Positions 43,126 to 51,172 of a stretch of DNA of 64,000 nt are shown piece after piece. Within the stretch, counting starts at the first letter, position 1, and each line of letters opens with the position of its first letter. Source of the DNA: JAOSJT01 sp035362335 (GTDB taxonomy: Bacteria; Bacteroidota; Ignavibacteria; SZUA-365); contig DAOSDL010000001.1 of NCBI GenBank assembly GCA_035362335.1, positions 228,392 to 292,391 of the forward strand, read 5' to 3'. The position numbers and the translations under genes were made by a program. The notes beneath the pieces were generated by a model. The model was not told where the DNA came from, did no database searches, and worked only from the letters and a program-made list of their open reading frames with translations.

Positions 43126-43685
43126 TGGGGTACTCGCCGAGAGTGGAAGAGGCGCTGCGTGTGGCCTTTCGACTGCATGCGCATCAGCACAGGAAATCCG
43201 AGCCCGGGCTGCCCTACGCCACCCATCTCGCGCATGTGGCGATGATCGTGCAGGCCTACGGCTTTCCCGAAGATGTGGTGATAGCAGCGCTGTTGCACGA
43301 TACGATCGAGGACACCTCGTACACCCGCGAAAAGTTGCTGCGGGATTTCGGTGCGAAGGTCTGCGGCATCGTGTTGGAAGTGACGGAGGACAAGTCGCTG
43401 CGCTGGGACGAGCGCAAGGCGCGTTACATCGCGCACATGCGTACTGCCTCGTTCGAAGCCCGGGCGGTGTGCTGTGCCGACAAGCTGCACAATCTGAGCA
43501 CGCTGCAGGAGGGGATGCGGCGCAAAGGCATGCTGTTGTGGCGGGCGTTTTCGCGCGGGCCTGAGCGCACGCTGCGCTTTTACGAAGACGTGTACGAAGC
43601 CCTGCGCACGGGCTGGGACCACCCCATGCTCCGCGAGTATGCCGCGGTGCTGGACGAGGCGCGGCGGCAGTGGAGCAAGGAATGA
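43125..43685 (+). CDS. MESH1-like HD-domain phosphohydrolase (RelA/SpoT HD family)
   Basis: 186 residues, one HD domain only. Motifs: H34 in YATHLAHVAMIV, H58-D59 in LLHDTIEDTSYT, and ADKLHNLSTLQ. These are the metal-binding blocks of the SpoT hydrolase domain, and a stand-alone protein of this size corresponds to MESH1/SAH enzymes that hydrolyse (p)ppGpp or NADPH; the substrate here is inferred. ATG 43125 shares its first base with the previous stop and has GGAG upstream. Confidence 0.88.
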   Translation: MGYSPRVEEALRVAFRLHAHQHRKSEPGLPYATHLAHVAMIVQAYGFPEDVVIAALLHDTIEDTSYTREKLLRDFGAKVCGIVLEVTEDKSLRWDERKARYIAHMRTASFEARAVCCADKLHNLSTLQEGMRRKGMLLWRAFSRGPERTLRFYEDVYEALRTGWDHPMLREYAAVLDEARRQWSKE

Positions 43686-43754
43686 ACGCACCGCGGAATC
43701 GCGGTGTTGAGCAACGATTGCATTTTCACTTCACCGATAACGAGGAGTTTCGAC

Positions 43755-44312
43755 ATGAAGGCAGTATTTATCGGCGTGGCGCTCGTGCTTCTGGCAATCG
43801 GCGTTCGCGCGCAGGAAACGGCGTCGACCGCCGGCAATGTGCACACGTTCACGATGACGACGATCGACGGCAAAGACGTGCAGCTGTCGGAGTACGAGGG
43901 CAAGGTGCTGCTGCTCGTGAACACGGCGTCGAAATGCGGATTCACACCGCAATATGCCGGTCTGCAAGCCCTGTATGAGAAATACCACGATGCCGGGTTG
44001 CGCATACTGGCATTTCCGGCCAACAATTTCGGCGGGCAGGAGCCGGGCAGCAATGCCGAGATCAAGGAATTCTGCAGCAGCACGTATGGTGTGGGCTTCG
44101 ACATGTTTTCCAAAATCAGCGTGAAGGGCGAGGACATGCATCCTCTGTACTACTACCTGACCAAGGAGAGCGCGTTCAAGGGCAGCATAAAATGGAATTT
44201 CACCAAGTTTCTCGTCAACGGCGACGGCGAGGTGATTGCGCGCTTCGATACGCGGATTGATCCGCTCGATCCGCAGGTGTTGGCAGCAATAGACAAGGCG
44301 CTCGGCAAATAG
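43755..44312 (+). CDS. Exported glutathione peroxidase-family thiol peroxidase
   Basis: 185 residues with N-terminal signal peptide (MKAVFIGVALVLLAIGVRAQ). Catalytic residues C61 (NTASKCGFTP), Q95 (NNFGGQEPGS) and W147 (KWNFTKF) are all present; it is a cysteine, not selenocysteine, form. Most bacterial homologues are cytoplasmic, so a periplasmic place is notable; it would reduce peroxides there, probably with a thioredoxin-like partner. GAGGAG lies about 8 bases before the ATG. Confidence 0.92.
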   Translation: MKAVFIGVALVLLAIGVRAQETASTAGNVHTFTMTTIDGKDVQLSEYEGKVLLLVNTASKCGFTPQYAGLQALYEKYHDAGLRILAFPANNFGGQEPGSNAEIKEFCSSTYGVGFDMFSKISVKGEDMHPLYYYLTKESAFKGSIKWNFTKFLVNGDGEVIARFDTRIDPLDPQVLAAIDKALGK

Positions 44313-44519
44313 CACAGCAGGAGCCGGCAGGCGGAGCGGACGCGGAGGATAGCGGAGAACGTGCGTCCTCGACGCGTGAAGCGATGTGAGCGACGAGGTC
44401 GCCGGGGAGTGATGCGTCACGCGGAGGCGCGCGATGCCGATAACTCAACGGCTCCGCCGTTTCAGATGAGCACGCGCTTTACTACATTCGGAGTGGTTCG
44501 AATCACTATGGAGGCGCAC

Positions 44520-44945
44520 ATGCGTCACGCAGCACCTTGGGATTACCCGCGCGGCATTCTGCTCCTGTTCGCAATCGCGCTGTTCGCGACCGCCTGCGGC
44601 GGCGGAGGCGGCTTGGAAAAAAAGGGACAACTGGAGGTTCCGGAGTTGGGAACCATCATTCAATGGTACTCCACCGATGACATCGAGGACGACGCCCGTC
44701 TGAGGGAGTTGGCCGAGAAGGAACTCGCTTCCTTGCCTGCGGACAGGAGGGTGGAGATTCTGGTGTTTGGCGACGCGGCGCTCGCCGCAAGTTTTGCCAC
44801 CGATGCGACGCAGAAGGAGGAATTGCTGCAAGGCTTTTTCGATCCCTCCATCGCACTGGCGACGTCGGGTGGTGCGATGTTGGTGCGCGATCCGGATGGC
44901 GATCCCGAGTGGACGTATTTCGCGCCGCCGCGGCACAAGAAATAA
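44520..44945 (+). CDS. Small lipoprotein of unknown function
   Basis: 141 residues. A lipoprotein signal peptide (ILLLFAIALFATAC, lipobox cysteine near residue 27) is followed by a Gly-rich linker and a soluble domain with no family recognised by eye; it has a helix rich in Leu/Glu (ARLRELAEKELASL) and two beta-like segments. ATG 44520 is preferred to the ATG four codons upstream because GGAGG lies 6 bases before it. A terminator follows. Confidence 0.75.
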   Translation: MRHAAPWDYPRGILLLFAIALFATACGGGGGLEKKGQLEVPELGTIIQWYSTDDIEDDARLRELAEKELASLPADRRVEILVFGDAALAASFATDATQKEELLQGFFDPSIALATSGGAMLVRDPDGDPEWTYFAPPRHKK

Positions 44946-45016
44946 TCGACGCCTTGCGGGGCGTTTCGCGGAGATGTTCGAGGCGGCACACGCCACGAAC
45001 CTTGCCGCACGAGCGG

Positions 45017-45051
45017 AGACCTGCCGGCAGTTTGAAGGGCGGGTCTTTTTT
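45017..45051 (+). terminator. Rho-independent terminator after the lipoprotein gene
   Basis: An AGACCTGCC/GGCGGGTCT stem (one G-T pair) is followed by six T. Confidence 0.8.
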
Positions 45052-45107
45052 CGTAGCTTATTTGTTTCGTAAGCACCGATAGAGCACAAAGAGACTGTTC
45101 GATACAC

Positions 45108-45785
45108 ATGCTTTCCCTCATGACGATCCTCACCGGAATCGTGGTCGGTATTCTGATCACCATTCCGCTCGGACCGACATCGCTGTACATCGCGCATCGC
45201 ACACTGAAAGGGGAGACGGTCAAGGCGTTGCTGGTATCGATCGGCGCTGTGTTGGTGGATGTGTTCTACTGTCTCATCATCACCATGGGATTGATTTCCT
45301 TCCTGCACCCGTACTTGCAGAATCCCGTGGTACAGGTGGTGTTTTCCGTGTTCCTGATAGGCTATGGCATCAAGATGCTGTTTTTCGAGCGGCGGCGCCA
45401 TCTGGATGCGGCGGAACTCGAACAGGAAGTCGTTGCTCCGGCGCGGCTGCGCGCGCTGTCGGCCAAGTTCGGCGGCGTGGTGATCGGGATTTCGATGACG
45501 TTGGCAAATCCCACGCTGTTCTTCTCCTGGGTGGCGGTGTTGAGTTTTGTGACCGCGCATGGGCTGCTGCCGGCGACCACGGGATACAAGGTATTATTCT
45601 CCGTATCGGTGGGCGTGGGCAGCATGGTGTGGTTTCTCGGCCTGATCCTGTTCATGCGCAGCCGCAGGCATGCGATTTCGGATTCCTTTATTCGCAGGGC
45701 GTCGGCCGTGACCGCCCTTGTGATCATAGGATTCGGTGTGTATTTTACCTTCACGATTTTTCAGCATCTGCACAGCAGCGTCTGA
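45108..45785 (+). CDS. LysE/RhtB-family exporter
   Basis: 225 residues with six hydrophobic helices and the N-terminal GILITIPLGPTSLYIAHRTLKG, which carries the family's conserved Gly-Pro motif, plus ISMTLANPTLFFSWVA in the middle. The family exports amino acids or related small molecules; the substrate is unknown. There is no good Shine-Dalgarno before the ATG. Confidence 0.88.
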   Translation: MLSLMTILTGIVVGILITIPLGPTSLYIAHRTLKGETVKALLVSIGAVLVDVFYCLIITMGLISFLHPYLQNPVVQVVFSVFLIGYGIKMLFFERRRHLDAAELEQEVVAPARLRALSAKFGGVVIGISMTLANPTLFFSWVAVLSFVTAHGLLPATTGYKVLFSVSVGVGSMVWFLGLILFMRSRRHAISDSFIRRASAVTALVIIGFGVYFTFTIFQHLHSSV

Positions 45786-45901
45786 TTCGGCAGAAATCCA
45801 CCACTCCCTCTGATCGTTGATTCATCGCGCACACGCTCCGGTATACGTGTTGCGCGAATTCATACATCACAACATACCGGGCTACCCTCGGGAAGGTACA
45901 T

Positions 45902-47515
45902 ATGATCCAACCATGGACACGGGTGTTGTTGTTGTGTCTTGGTGCGTGCTTCTGCGTTCTTGCCGCAACCGCTCAGCCGCGTAATATCCGACTCGATACT
46001 CCGGGTTCCAATCCGGAGGAGGTCAGCATTGCGATCAATCCGCTGAATCCGGACAACCTGATCGCCGGCGCGAATCTGCGTTACGTGTACGCTTCGTTCG
46101 ACGGAGGTGTGACTTGGACGCAGGATCAGTTGCCGTTCGGCACCTGGGGCGATCCCTGCGTGCTTTTCGACAAAACCGGACGTGCGTATATCGCGAATCT
46201 GACTTACGGTTGGGACGCCATCACCGTGCGCTACAGTGATGATGGCGGGCGGACCTGGTCGCGGGGTGTGAAGCTCTACGGTCCGAGTTCGGACAGCGCG
46301 CGCGCGGGGAGTTTTTACAACTCCAGTTTGCAGGACAAGGAGTGGCTGGCCACGGATATGACCAACAGTCCCTGGAGCGGCGCGATATACGCCGCATGGA
46401 CGGACTTCACGAAATACGGCAGCGAGAATCCGCAGGACAGCACTGTGATCGTCTTTGCCCGTTCGACGGACCGCGGCGAGAGTTTCGAACCCTTCGTGCG
46501 CGTGAGTGACACGGGAGGCGATGCGGTGGACAGCGACAATACCGTTGAGGGTGCTGTCCCGGCGGTGGGGGCCGAAGGCGAGGTGTATCTGACCTGGGCC
46601 GGTCCGAGGGGCTTGTACTTCGATCGTTCGCTGGACGGCGGACAGACCTGGGGCGAGGACCGCGTGATATCGGACATGCCGGGTGGATGGGACATCGACA
46701 TATCCGGCATTTCGCGCGCGAACGGCCTGCCCATCACCGTGGCCGACATCTCCACCGCACCCACGCGGGGCACGGTGTATGTGAACTGGGTGGACAGCCG
46801 CAACGGGGATCACGATGTGTTCATCCTCTCGTCCACCGATCAGGGGCAAAGTTGGCGCGGGCCTGTGCGTGTGAACGACGACGCGGTGGGCAATGGGAAG
46901 GAACAGTTTTTCACCTGGGCTACCGTGGACGCCGCCACAGGAACGCTGTACGTGGTGTTTTACGACAGGCGCCGATACGAGAGCGATTCGACGGACGTGT
47001 ACCTGGCAACGTCGACCGACGGGGGATTGACGTTCGTGAACGAGCGCATCAGCGAGGCGATTTTTTATCCGACACCCATGGTATTTTTTGGCGATTACAA
47101 CGGCATATCCGCACACAACGGACGCGTACGTCCGATATGGACGCAGCTCGATCAAGGGCAGTTGTCCATACATACGTGCCTTATCGATACGAATCCGAAT
47201 TCCGTGTCGCGGCCCGGCGATGCGCCCGGCATGGCGCTCGATGTCTGGCCGAATCCGGTGAGTATGGCGAATGGCGCCAAGGCGGTAATCTCCTTGTCCA
47301 TGCACGCACCGGGGGCGGTGTCGGCCGCCGTGTACGATGCTGTGGGTCGGCGGGTGCACACCTTGCATGAAGGGCGACTCGCACGCGGGACGCATCCGTT
47401 CACCTGGTCCACCGCCGCGGTGGTACCCGGGGTGTACCTTGTGCGTGTCGGCAGTGTGGACGCCATCGGCACACAGCGTATTCACTACAGCACACGGCTC
47501 ATTGTCGTGATGTGA
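45902..47515 (+). CDS. Secreted Asp-box (BNR/sialidase-like) beta-propeller with T9SS C-terminal domain
   Basis: 537 residues. Signal peptide (LLLCLGACFCVLAATAQ), then at least six Asp boxes: SFDGGVTW, SDDGGRTW, STDRGESF, SLDGGQTW, SSTDQGQSW and STDGGLTF, forming a sialidase-like propeller. The last about 85 residues (DVWPNPVSMA, YDAVGRRVHTL, VVPGVYLVRVG) form a Por-secretion type A sorting domain. The complete sialidase active site (RIP motif, arginine triad) is not evident, so it may bind rather than cleave. GGGAAGG lies 7 bases before the ATG. Confidence 0.87.
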   Translation: MIQPWTRVLLLCLGACFCVLAATAQPRNIRLDTPGSNPEEVSIAINPLNPDNLIAGANLRYVYASFDGGVTWTQDQLPFGTWGDPCVLFDKTGRAYIANLTYGWDAITVRYSDDGGRTWSRGVKLYGPSSDSARAGSFYNSSLQDKEWLATDMTNSPWSGAIYAAWTDFTKYGSENPQDSTVIVFARSTDRGESFEPFVRVSDTGGDAVDSDNTVEGAVPAVGAEGEVYLTWAGPRGLYFDRSLDGGQTWGEDRVISDMPGGWDIDISGISRANGLPITVADISTAPTRGTVYVNWVDSRNGDHDVFILSSTDQGQSWRGPVRVNDDAVGNGKEQFFTWATVDAATGTLYVVFYDRRRYESDSTDVYLATSTDGGLTFVNERISEAIFYPTPMVFFGDYNGISAHNGRVRPIWTQLDQGQLSIHTCLIDTNPNSVSRPGDAPGMALDVWPNPVSMANGAKAVISLSMHAPGAVSAAVYDAVGRRVHTLHEGRLARGTHPFTWSTAAVVPGVYLVRVGSVDAIGTQRIHYSTRLIVVM

Positions 47516-47590
47516 CAGCGGGCAATTTCAAATCACAGGACGCGATTTCATCGCGATCATTCAATCGACCTGAACAACTCAGGGCATATC

Positions 47591-49876
47591 ATGGAAGATT
47601 TTTCCACGCTCACGCGCGAGCAGCTCATCGACGAATTGCGTCGACTCCGCACCAATGCACCGGACGCGGGCGACGGCAACGGGAAGTTCGACGAGGACGA
47701 ATTATTCGATCTCGCCAAGGGCGTCAATGGCGATCAGCTTTTTCTGGTTACCGACACCGGGCGCTTCGTGTACGTCAACGACAGTATGATTCGTAGTCTG
47801 GGATATTCCTATCTGGATTTTCTGGACATGTCGCTGGCGCGCATCGACAAGACGAACTCCCGCGCCACGTGGCTGCACAGAGTGTCGCAGCTCAGGCAAA
47901 CGCGCATGCCCGACACGTTCACGACGCAATTTCTGGACAACGATGGCGAGTGGCAGAGCAAGGAGGTCACCGCGCTGAGTGTGACCTATCGCGGCAAATC
48001 CCAGATCCTGTGCGTGGCCCGCGATGTGGACAGGCAGGCGGAACCCTCGGGCAGCGCCTACTCCGTGGCGCCGCGCAGCCGTGAGCAGATATTTCTCCAG
48101 ACCACCTCGGATGGTGTGTTGATTGTGGATACGCGCGGCACCATTATCGAAACGAATGGCGCGGCCGATCGCCTGTTCGGCATGCACAAATCGGAGATGG
48201 TCACGCGCTCCTGCATCGATCCCCGCTGGCGTTTGATCGATGCCGACGGCAGTGCCATGAGCGTGTCCAATCATCCGATCATGATCGCGCTGGTGGAAGA
48301 ACACCCCGTGCTCAATCGCAAGATGGGCATGATACAAGCCGACGGATCGCGGCGCTTTCTCATCGTGAATGCCGCGCCACTGTTCGATGGCGAGGGCGAG
48401 TTGACCGGAGCGGTGGGATTCATTCGACCGTTCGAGGACAGCGCCGAGCGGCACGACACGCTCAAGCGCGAATTGGCGAATGTGCGCACCGTGCTTGAGG
48501 CTATACGGATGCTGGTGGACTGCAACTCCGCGAACGATCTCGAACGCGGTCTCTGCGAGCTGTTGTTCAAGCGCGGTCACTATCCGCTGGTGTGGCGTGG
48601 TGTGACGGTGGAGAACGACCCGCGCGTGCAGCCCATTATCACACTTGGGCAAGAGGCGGATTATTTGCTCAAAATCAAGATTCGCCACGATGAGAGCGAG
48701 CACGGGAACGGTCCGATAGGACTGGCCATTCGCAATGGTGAAACGGTGGTAGTGGCGGATTTTCTCACCGATCCAGCATCGCAGCCCTGGAAAAATCAGG
48801 CGGACAAGGCGAATCTGCACTCGATGGTGGCATTGCCGTTGCAGTATCAGAACGAGAATTACGGTGTGATCGCAGTGTATCATCGCGACAGGAATCATTT
48901 CGTTGGTCCCGAACTCGAGGTGCTCAAGGATATCGCGCGCATCGGGGGCTTCGGCATGAGCATGTTGCTGCATCGTCAGGAATCGACCAGTGTGTTAAAT
49001 GATGTGCGATCGAAGGTGCGCATGCTGGAGGCGTACACGCAGGAGGCACCCGTGGCCTATGCGGTGTTCGACAGCCGCATTCCCTTCCGCTGCCTCGAGA
49101 CGAACACAGTGTTTCGCGAATTGCTGGATGAACCGTATCGCAGGCGCGGCATCGAGGGTCAGATGCTGAGCGATGTGCTGTTCGGCGTGTACCATCGCGA
49201 CATCTATCACCACATGAGTCTGGCCCTCGAATCGCGCAAGGTGCAGCGTCGTTGGGACGATCCATTCCAGAACTGGAGTGGCGAGACAAATCTTTGGAGC
49301 TGGGCCATCGTGCCGATTCTCGACGACGAGGGCGAGGGACAGTTGCTGTATCTGGCCTGGAGCGCCGAGCGCGCAGGTGGAACGGGCGACATCGCGTTGA
49401 CGCAGGAGGCTGCCTCGCCGGCAGCGCCGCCGAGCAACGTGGTGGTTGAGACTATTATCGAGGAGTTCGAAGAGTTTCCGGTGGATACACCCGTTGCTCG
49501 TCGTGAGGTGTTTACCGTACCCACCTCGGGCGTGTTGCGGCTGCACTATCCGAAGCTGAGTACGCGCCTTAAACCATCGAATCGCGTGCAGAAATTGCTG
49601 GACGAAGGCGAAATCACCTATGCGCGTCCGGTGCTGGCGGGCATGCCTTGGACTGGCGACGATTTGCCGGCCACGCCCGCCTCGGCAGTGGATGCGGAGC
49701 GTCTCGCGCCGGTGTTCGAGGAACTGGTTTCCACCAAGCATTTCCCCCATCACATGCGCTATCGCGATTCGCAGAACGGCGCATCATACGAAGTGACCAT
49801 GGTGGATACGGGCAGTGAGGATGGGAACGAGGTGTGGTTGCTGTTTGCCGTCGCCTCGGAGGCGGACGACGAGTAA
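47591..49876 (+). CDS. PAS/GAF multi-domain protein without output domain
   Basis: 761 residues, cytoplasmic. PAS-like domains at about 48-155 and 170-285, a GAF domain at about 310-470 (VVVADFLTDPASQPWK, MVALPLQYQNENYGVIAVYH), and a further PAS at about 490-615. No kinase, GGDEF, EAL or HTH is seen; the C-terminal 150 residues are acidic, then another short PAS-like part (ASYEVTMVDTG). It could be a sensor that works through protein contacts, perhaps with the PAS kinase encoded 3' of alr. AGGG lies 7 bases before the ATG; alr starts 6 bp after it. Confidence 0.8.
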   Translation: MEDFSTLTREQLIDELRRLRTNAPDAGDGNGKFDEDELFDLAKGVNGDQLFLVTDTGRFVYVNDSMIRSLGYSYLDFLDMSLARIDKTNSRATWLHRVSQLRQTRMPDTFTTQFLDNDGEWQSKEVTALSVTYRGKSQILCVARDVDRQAEPSGSAYSVAPRSREQIFLQTTSDGVLIVDTRGTIIETNGAADRLFGMHKSEMVTRSCIDPRWRLIDADGSAMSVSNHPIMIALVEEHPVLNRKMGMIQADGSRRFLIVNAAPLFDGEGELTGAVGFIRPFEDSAERHDTLKRELANVRTVLEAIRMLVDCNSANDLERGLCELLFKRGHYPLVWRGVTVENDPRVQPIITLGQEADYLLKIKIRHDESEHGNGPIGLAIRNGETVVVADFLTDPASQPWKNQADKANLHSMVALPLQYQNENYGVIAVYHRDRNHFVGPELEVLKDIARIGGFGMSMLLHRQESTSVLNDVRSKVRMLEAYTQEAPVAYAVFDSRIPFRCLETNTVFRELLDEPYRRRGIEGQMLSDVLFGVYHRDIYHHMSLALESRKVQRRWDDPFQNWSGETNLWSWAIVPILDDEGEGQLLYLAWSAERAGGTGDIALTQEAASPAAPPSNVVVETIIEEFEEFPVDTPVARREVFTVPTSGVLRLHYPKLSTRLKPSNRVQKLLDEGEITYARPVLAGMPWTGDDLPATPASAVDAERLAPVFEELVSTKHFPHHMRYRDSQNGASYEVTMVDTGSEDGNEVWLLFAVASEADDE

Positions 49877-49882
49877 GCCGCG

Positions 49883-51040
49883 ATGATGGAGGACGTGTTC
49901 AACGACGAATCCATCGTCCTGCGTCCCACGGTGATCGATGTCGATCTCGAGGCGCTGCGATGGAATCTGGCCCAGGTGCGTTCGCTGGTGGGTGGAGCGC
50001 GCATCATGGCGACGGTCAAGGCCAACGCCTACGGTCACGGGTTGTTACGCACATCGCGCGAGTTGCTGCGTTTCGGTGCCGACGAGTTGGGCGTGGCCTT
50101 TCTCGAAGAAGGAATAGCGCTGCGACGTGCAGGCATACGCGCTCCCATCCTGGTATTGGGCGGCATTATCGGGAATCAGATCGGCCATTTTCTCGAATAC
50201 GACCTCGACATCACCGCATCCTCGGCGTACAAGCTGCGGCAGATCGACGAGACCGCCGCGGCCATGGGAAAGCGTGCGCGTGTGCATGTGAAAATCGACA
50301 CGGGTATGGGACGCATCGGCATCAGGCCGGAGAATGCGGCGCAGTTGTTCGAGGCGGCTCTCGCCGCCACGCATTGCGATCTGGTCGGGGTGTTTTCCCA
50401 CTTCGCCGCATCGCATGCGGCGGATACCACAGGGACGAACGAGCAGCTCGAACGCTTCAACGACACCGTGTCCTATTTTTCCAGCATCGGCGCGCCCATG
50501 CCCACGCGGCATATCGCCAATTCGGGTGCGGTGTTGCAGCATCCCGAGACCGTGCTGGACATGGTGCGTCCGGGTATCATGCTTTACGGCGTGTACCCGG
50601 GACCGGAGGTGCGCCGTAGCGCGGAATTGCATCCGGTGCTGTCGATGAAAACGCGGGTGGTGTATTTCAAAGTCATTCCCGAAGGATTTTCCCTGGGTTA
50701 CGACCATACCTGGACGTCCACGCGGAGCACACGTATCATCACCTTGCCCGTGGGGTATGGTGATGGATATGCACGCGCGCTGTCGAACCGCGGCGAGGTG
50801 CTGTTGCATGGCAAGCGCTATCCCATCGTGGGGAGGATTTCGATGGATCAATGCATGGTGGACATCGGTGGGGATTCGGGCTACAACGGGGATGAGGTGG
50901 TGTTGATAGGTCGTCAGGACGAGGAACGCATCACCGTGGAGGAATTGGCCGAGCATTGCGGCACCATTCCCTACGAAATACTCACCATGATCAACACCCG
51001 CGTGCCGCGGCATTATACTTACGGCGGCGCACTCCGTTGA
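49883..51040 (+). CDS. alr: Alanine racemase
   Basis: 385 residues with PLP lysine K46 in TVKANAYGHG, catalytic tyrosine Y273 in SLGYDHTW, KIDTGMGRIGI, SGAVLQHP and GRISMDQCMVDIG. Makes D-alanine for peptidoglycan in the cytoplasm. It begins 6 bp after the PAS/GAF gene and is probably co-transcribed with it. Confidence 0.96.
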   Translation: MMEDVFNDESIVLRPTVIDVDLEALRWNLAQVRSLVGGARIMATVKANAYGHGLLRTSRELLRFGADELGVAFLEEGIALRRAGIRAPILVLGGIIGNQIGHFLEYDLDITASSAYKLRQIDETAAAMGKRARVHVKIDTGMGRIGIRPENAAQLFEAALAATHCDLVGVFSHFAASHAADTTGTNEQLERFNDTVSYFSSIGAPMPTRHIANSGAVLQHPETVLDMVRPGIMLYGVYPGPEVRRSAELHPVLSMKTRVVYFKVIPEGFSLGYDHTWTSTRSTRIITLPVGYGDGYARALSNRGEVLLHGKRYPIVGRISMDQCMVDIGGDSGYNGDEVVLIGRQDEERITVEELAEHCGTIPYEILTMINTRVPRHYTYGGALR

Positions 51041-51042
51041 TG

Positions 51043-51071
51043 TTGGAAGATTGACCGTCCCGGTCTATCTT
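51043..51071 (+). promoter_or_regulatory. Promoter-like sequence before the 51.2-kb PAS kinase
   Basis: TTGGAA, a 17-bp spacer and TATCTT give a well-spaced -35/-10 pair, about 100 bp before the start codon. Confidence 0.45.
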
Positions 51072-51172
51072 GCGAACATCGACAATGCCTGTACGTTGTT
51101 GCGTTTCCTACTCGGCCTGCCAGCCGTTCGCATAGGACGAGCAAAGCGACTTTCCAATACATAGCGAGTCCC

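Noticed and set aside
43687..43710. Short CACCGCG/CGCGGTG hairpin after the MESH1-like gene
   Set aside because: Stem of 7 bp with no T-run; too weak to call a terminator.
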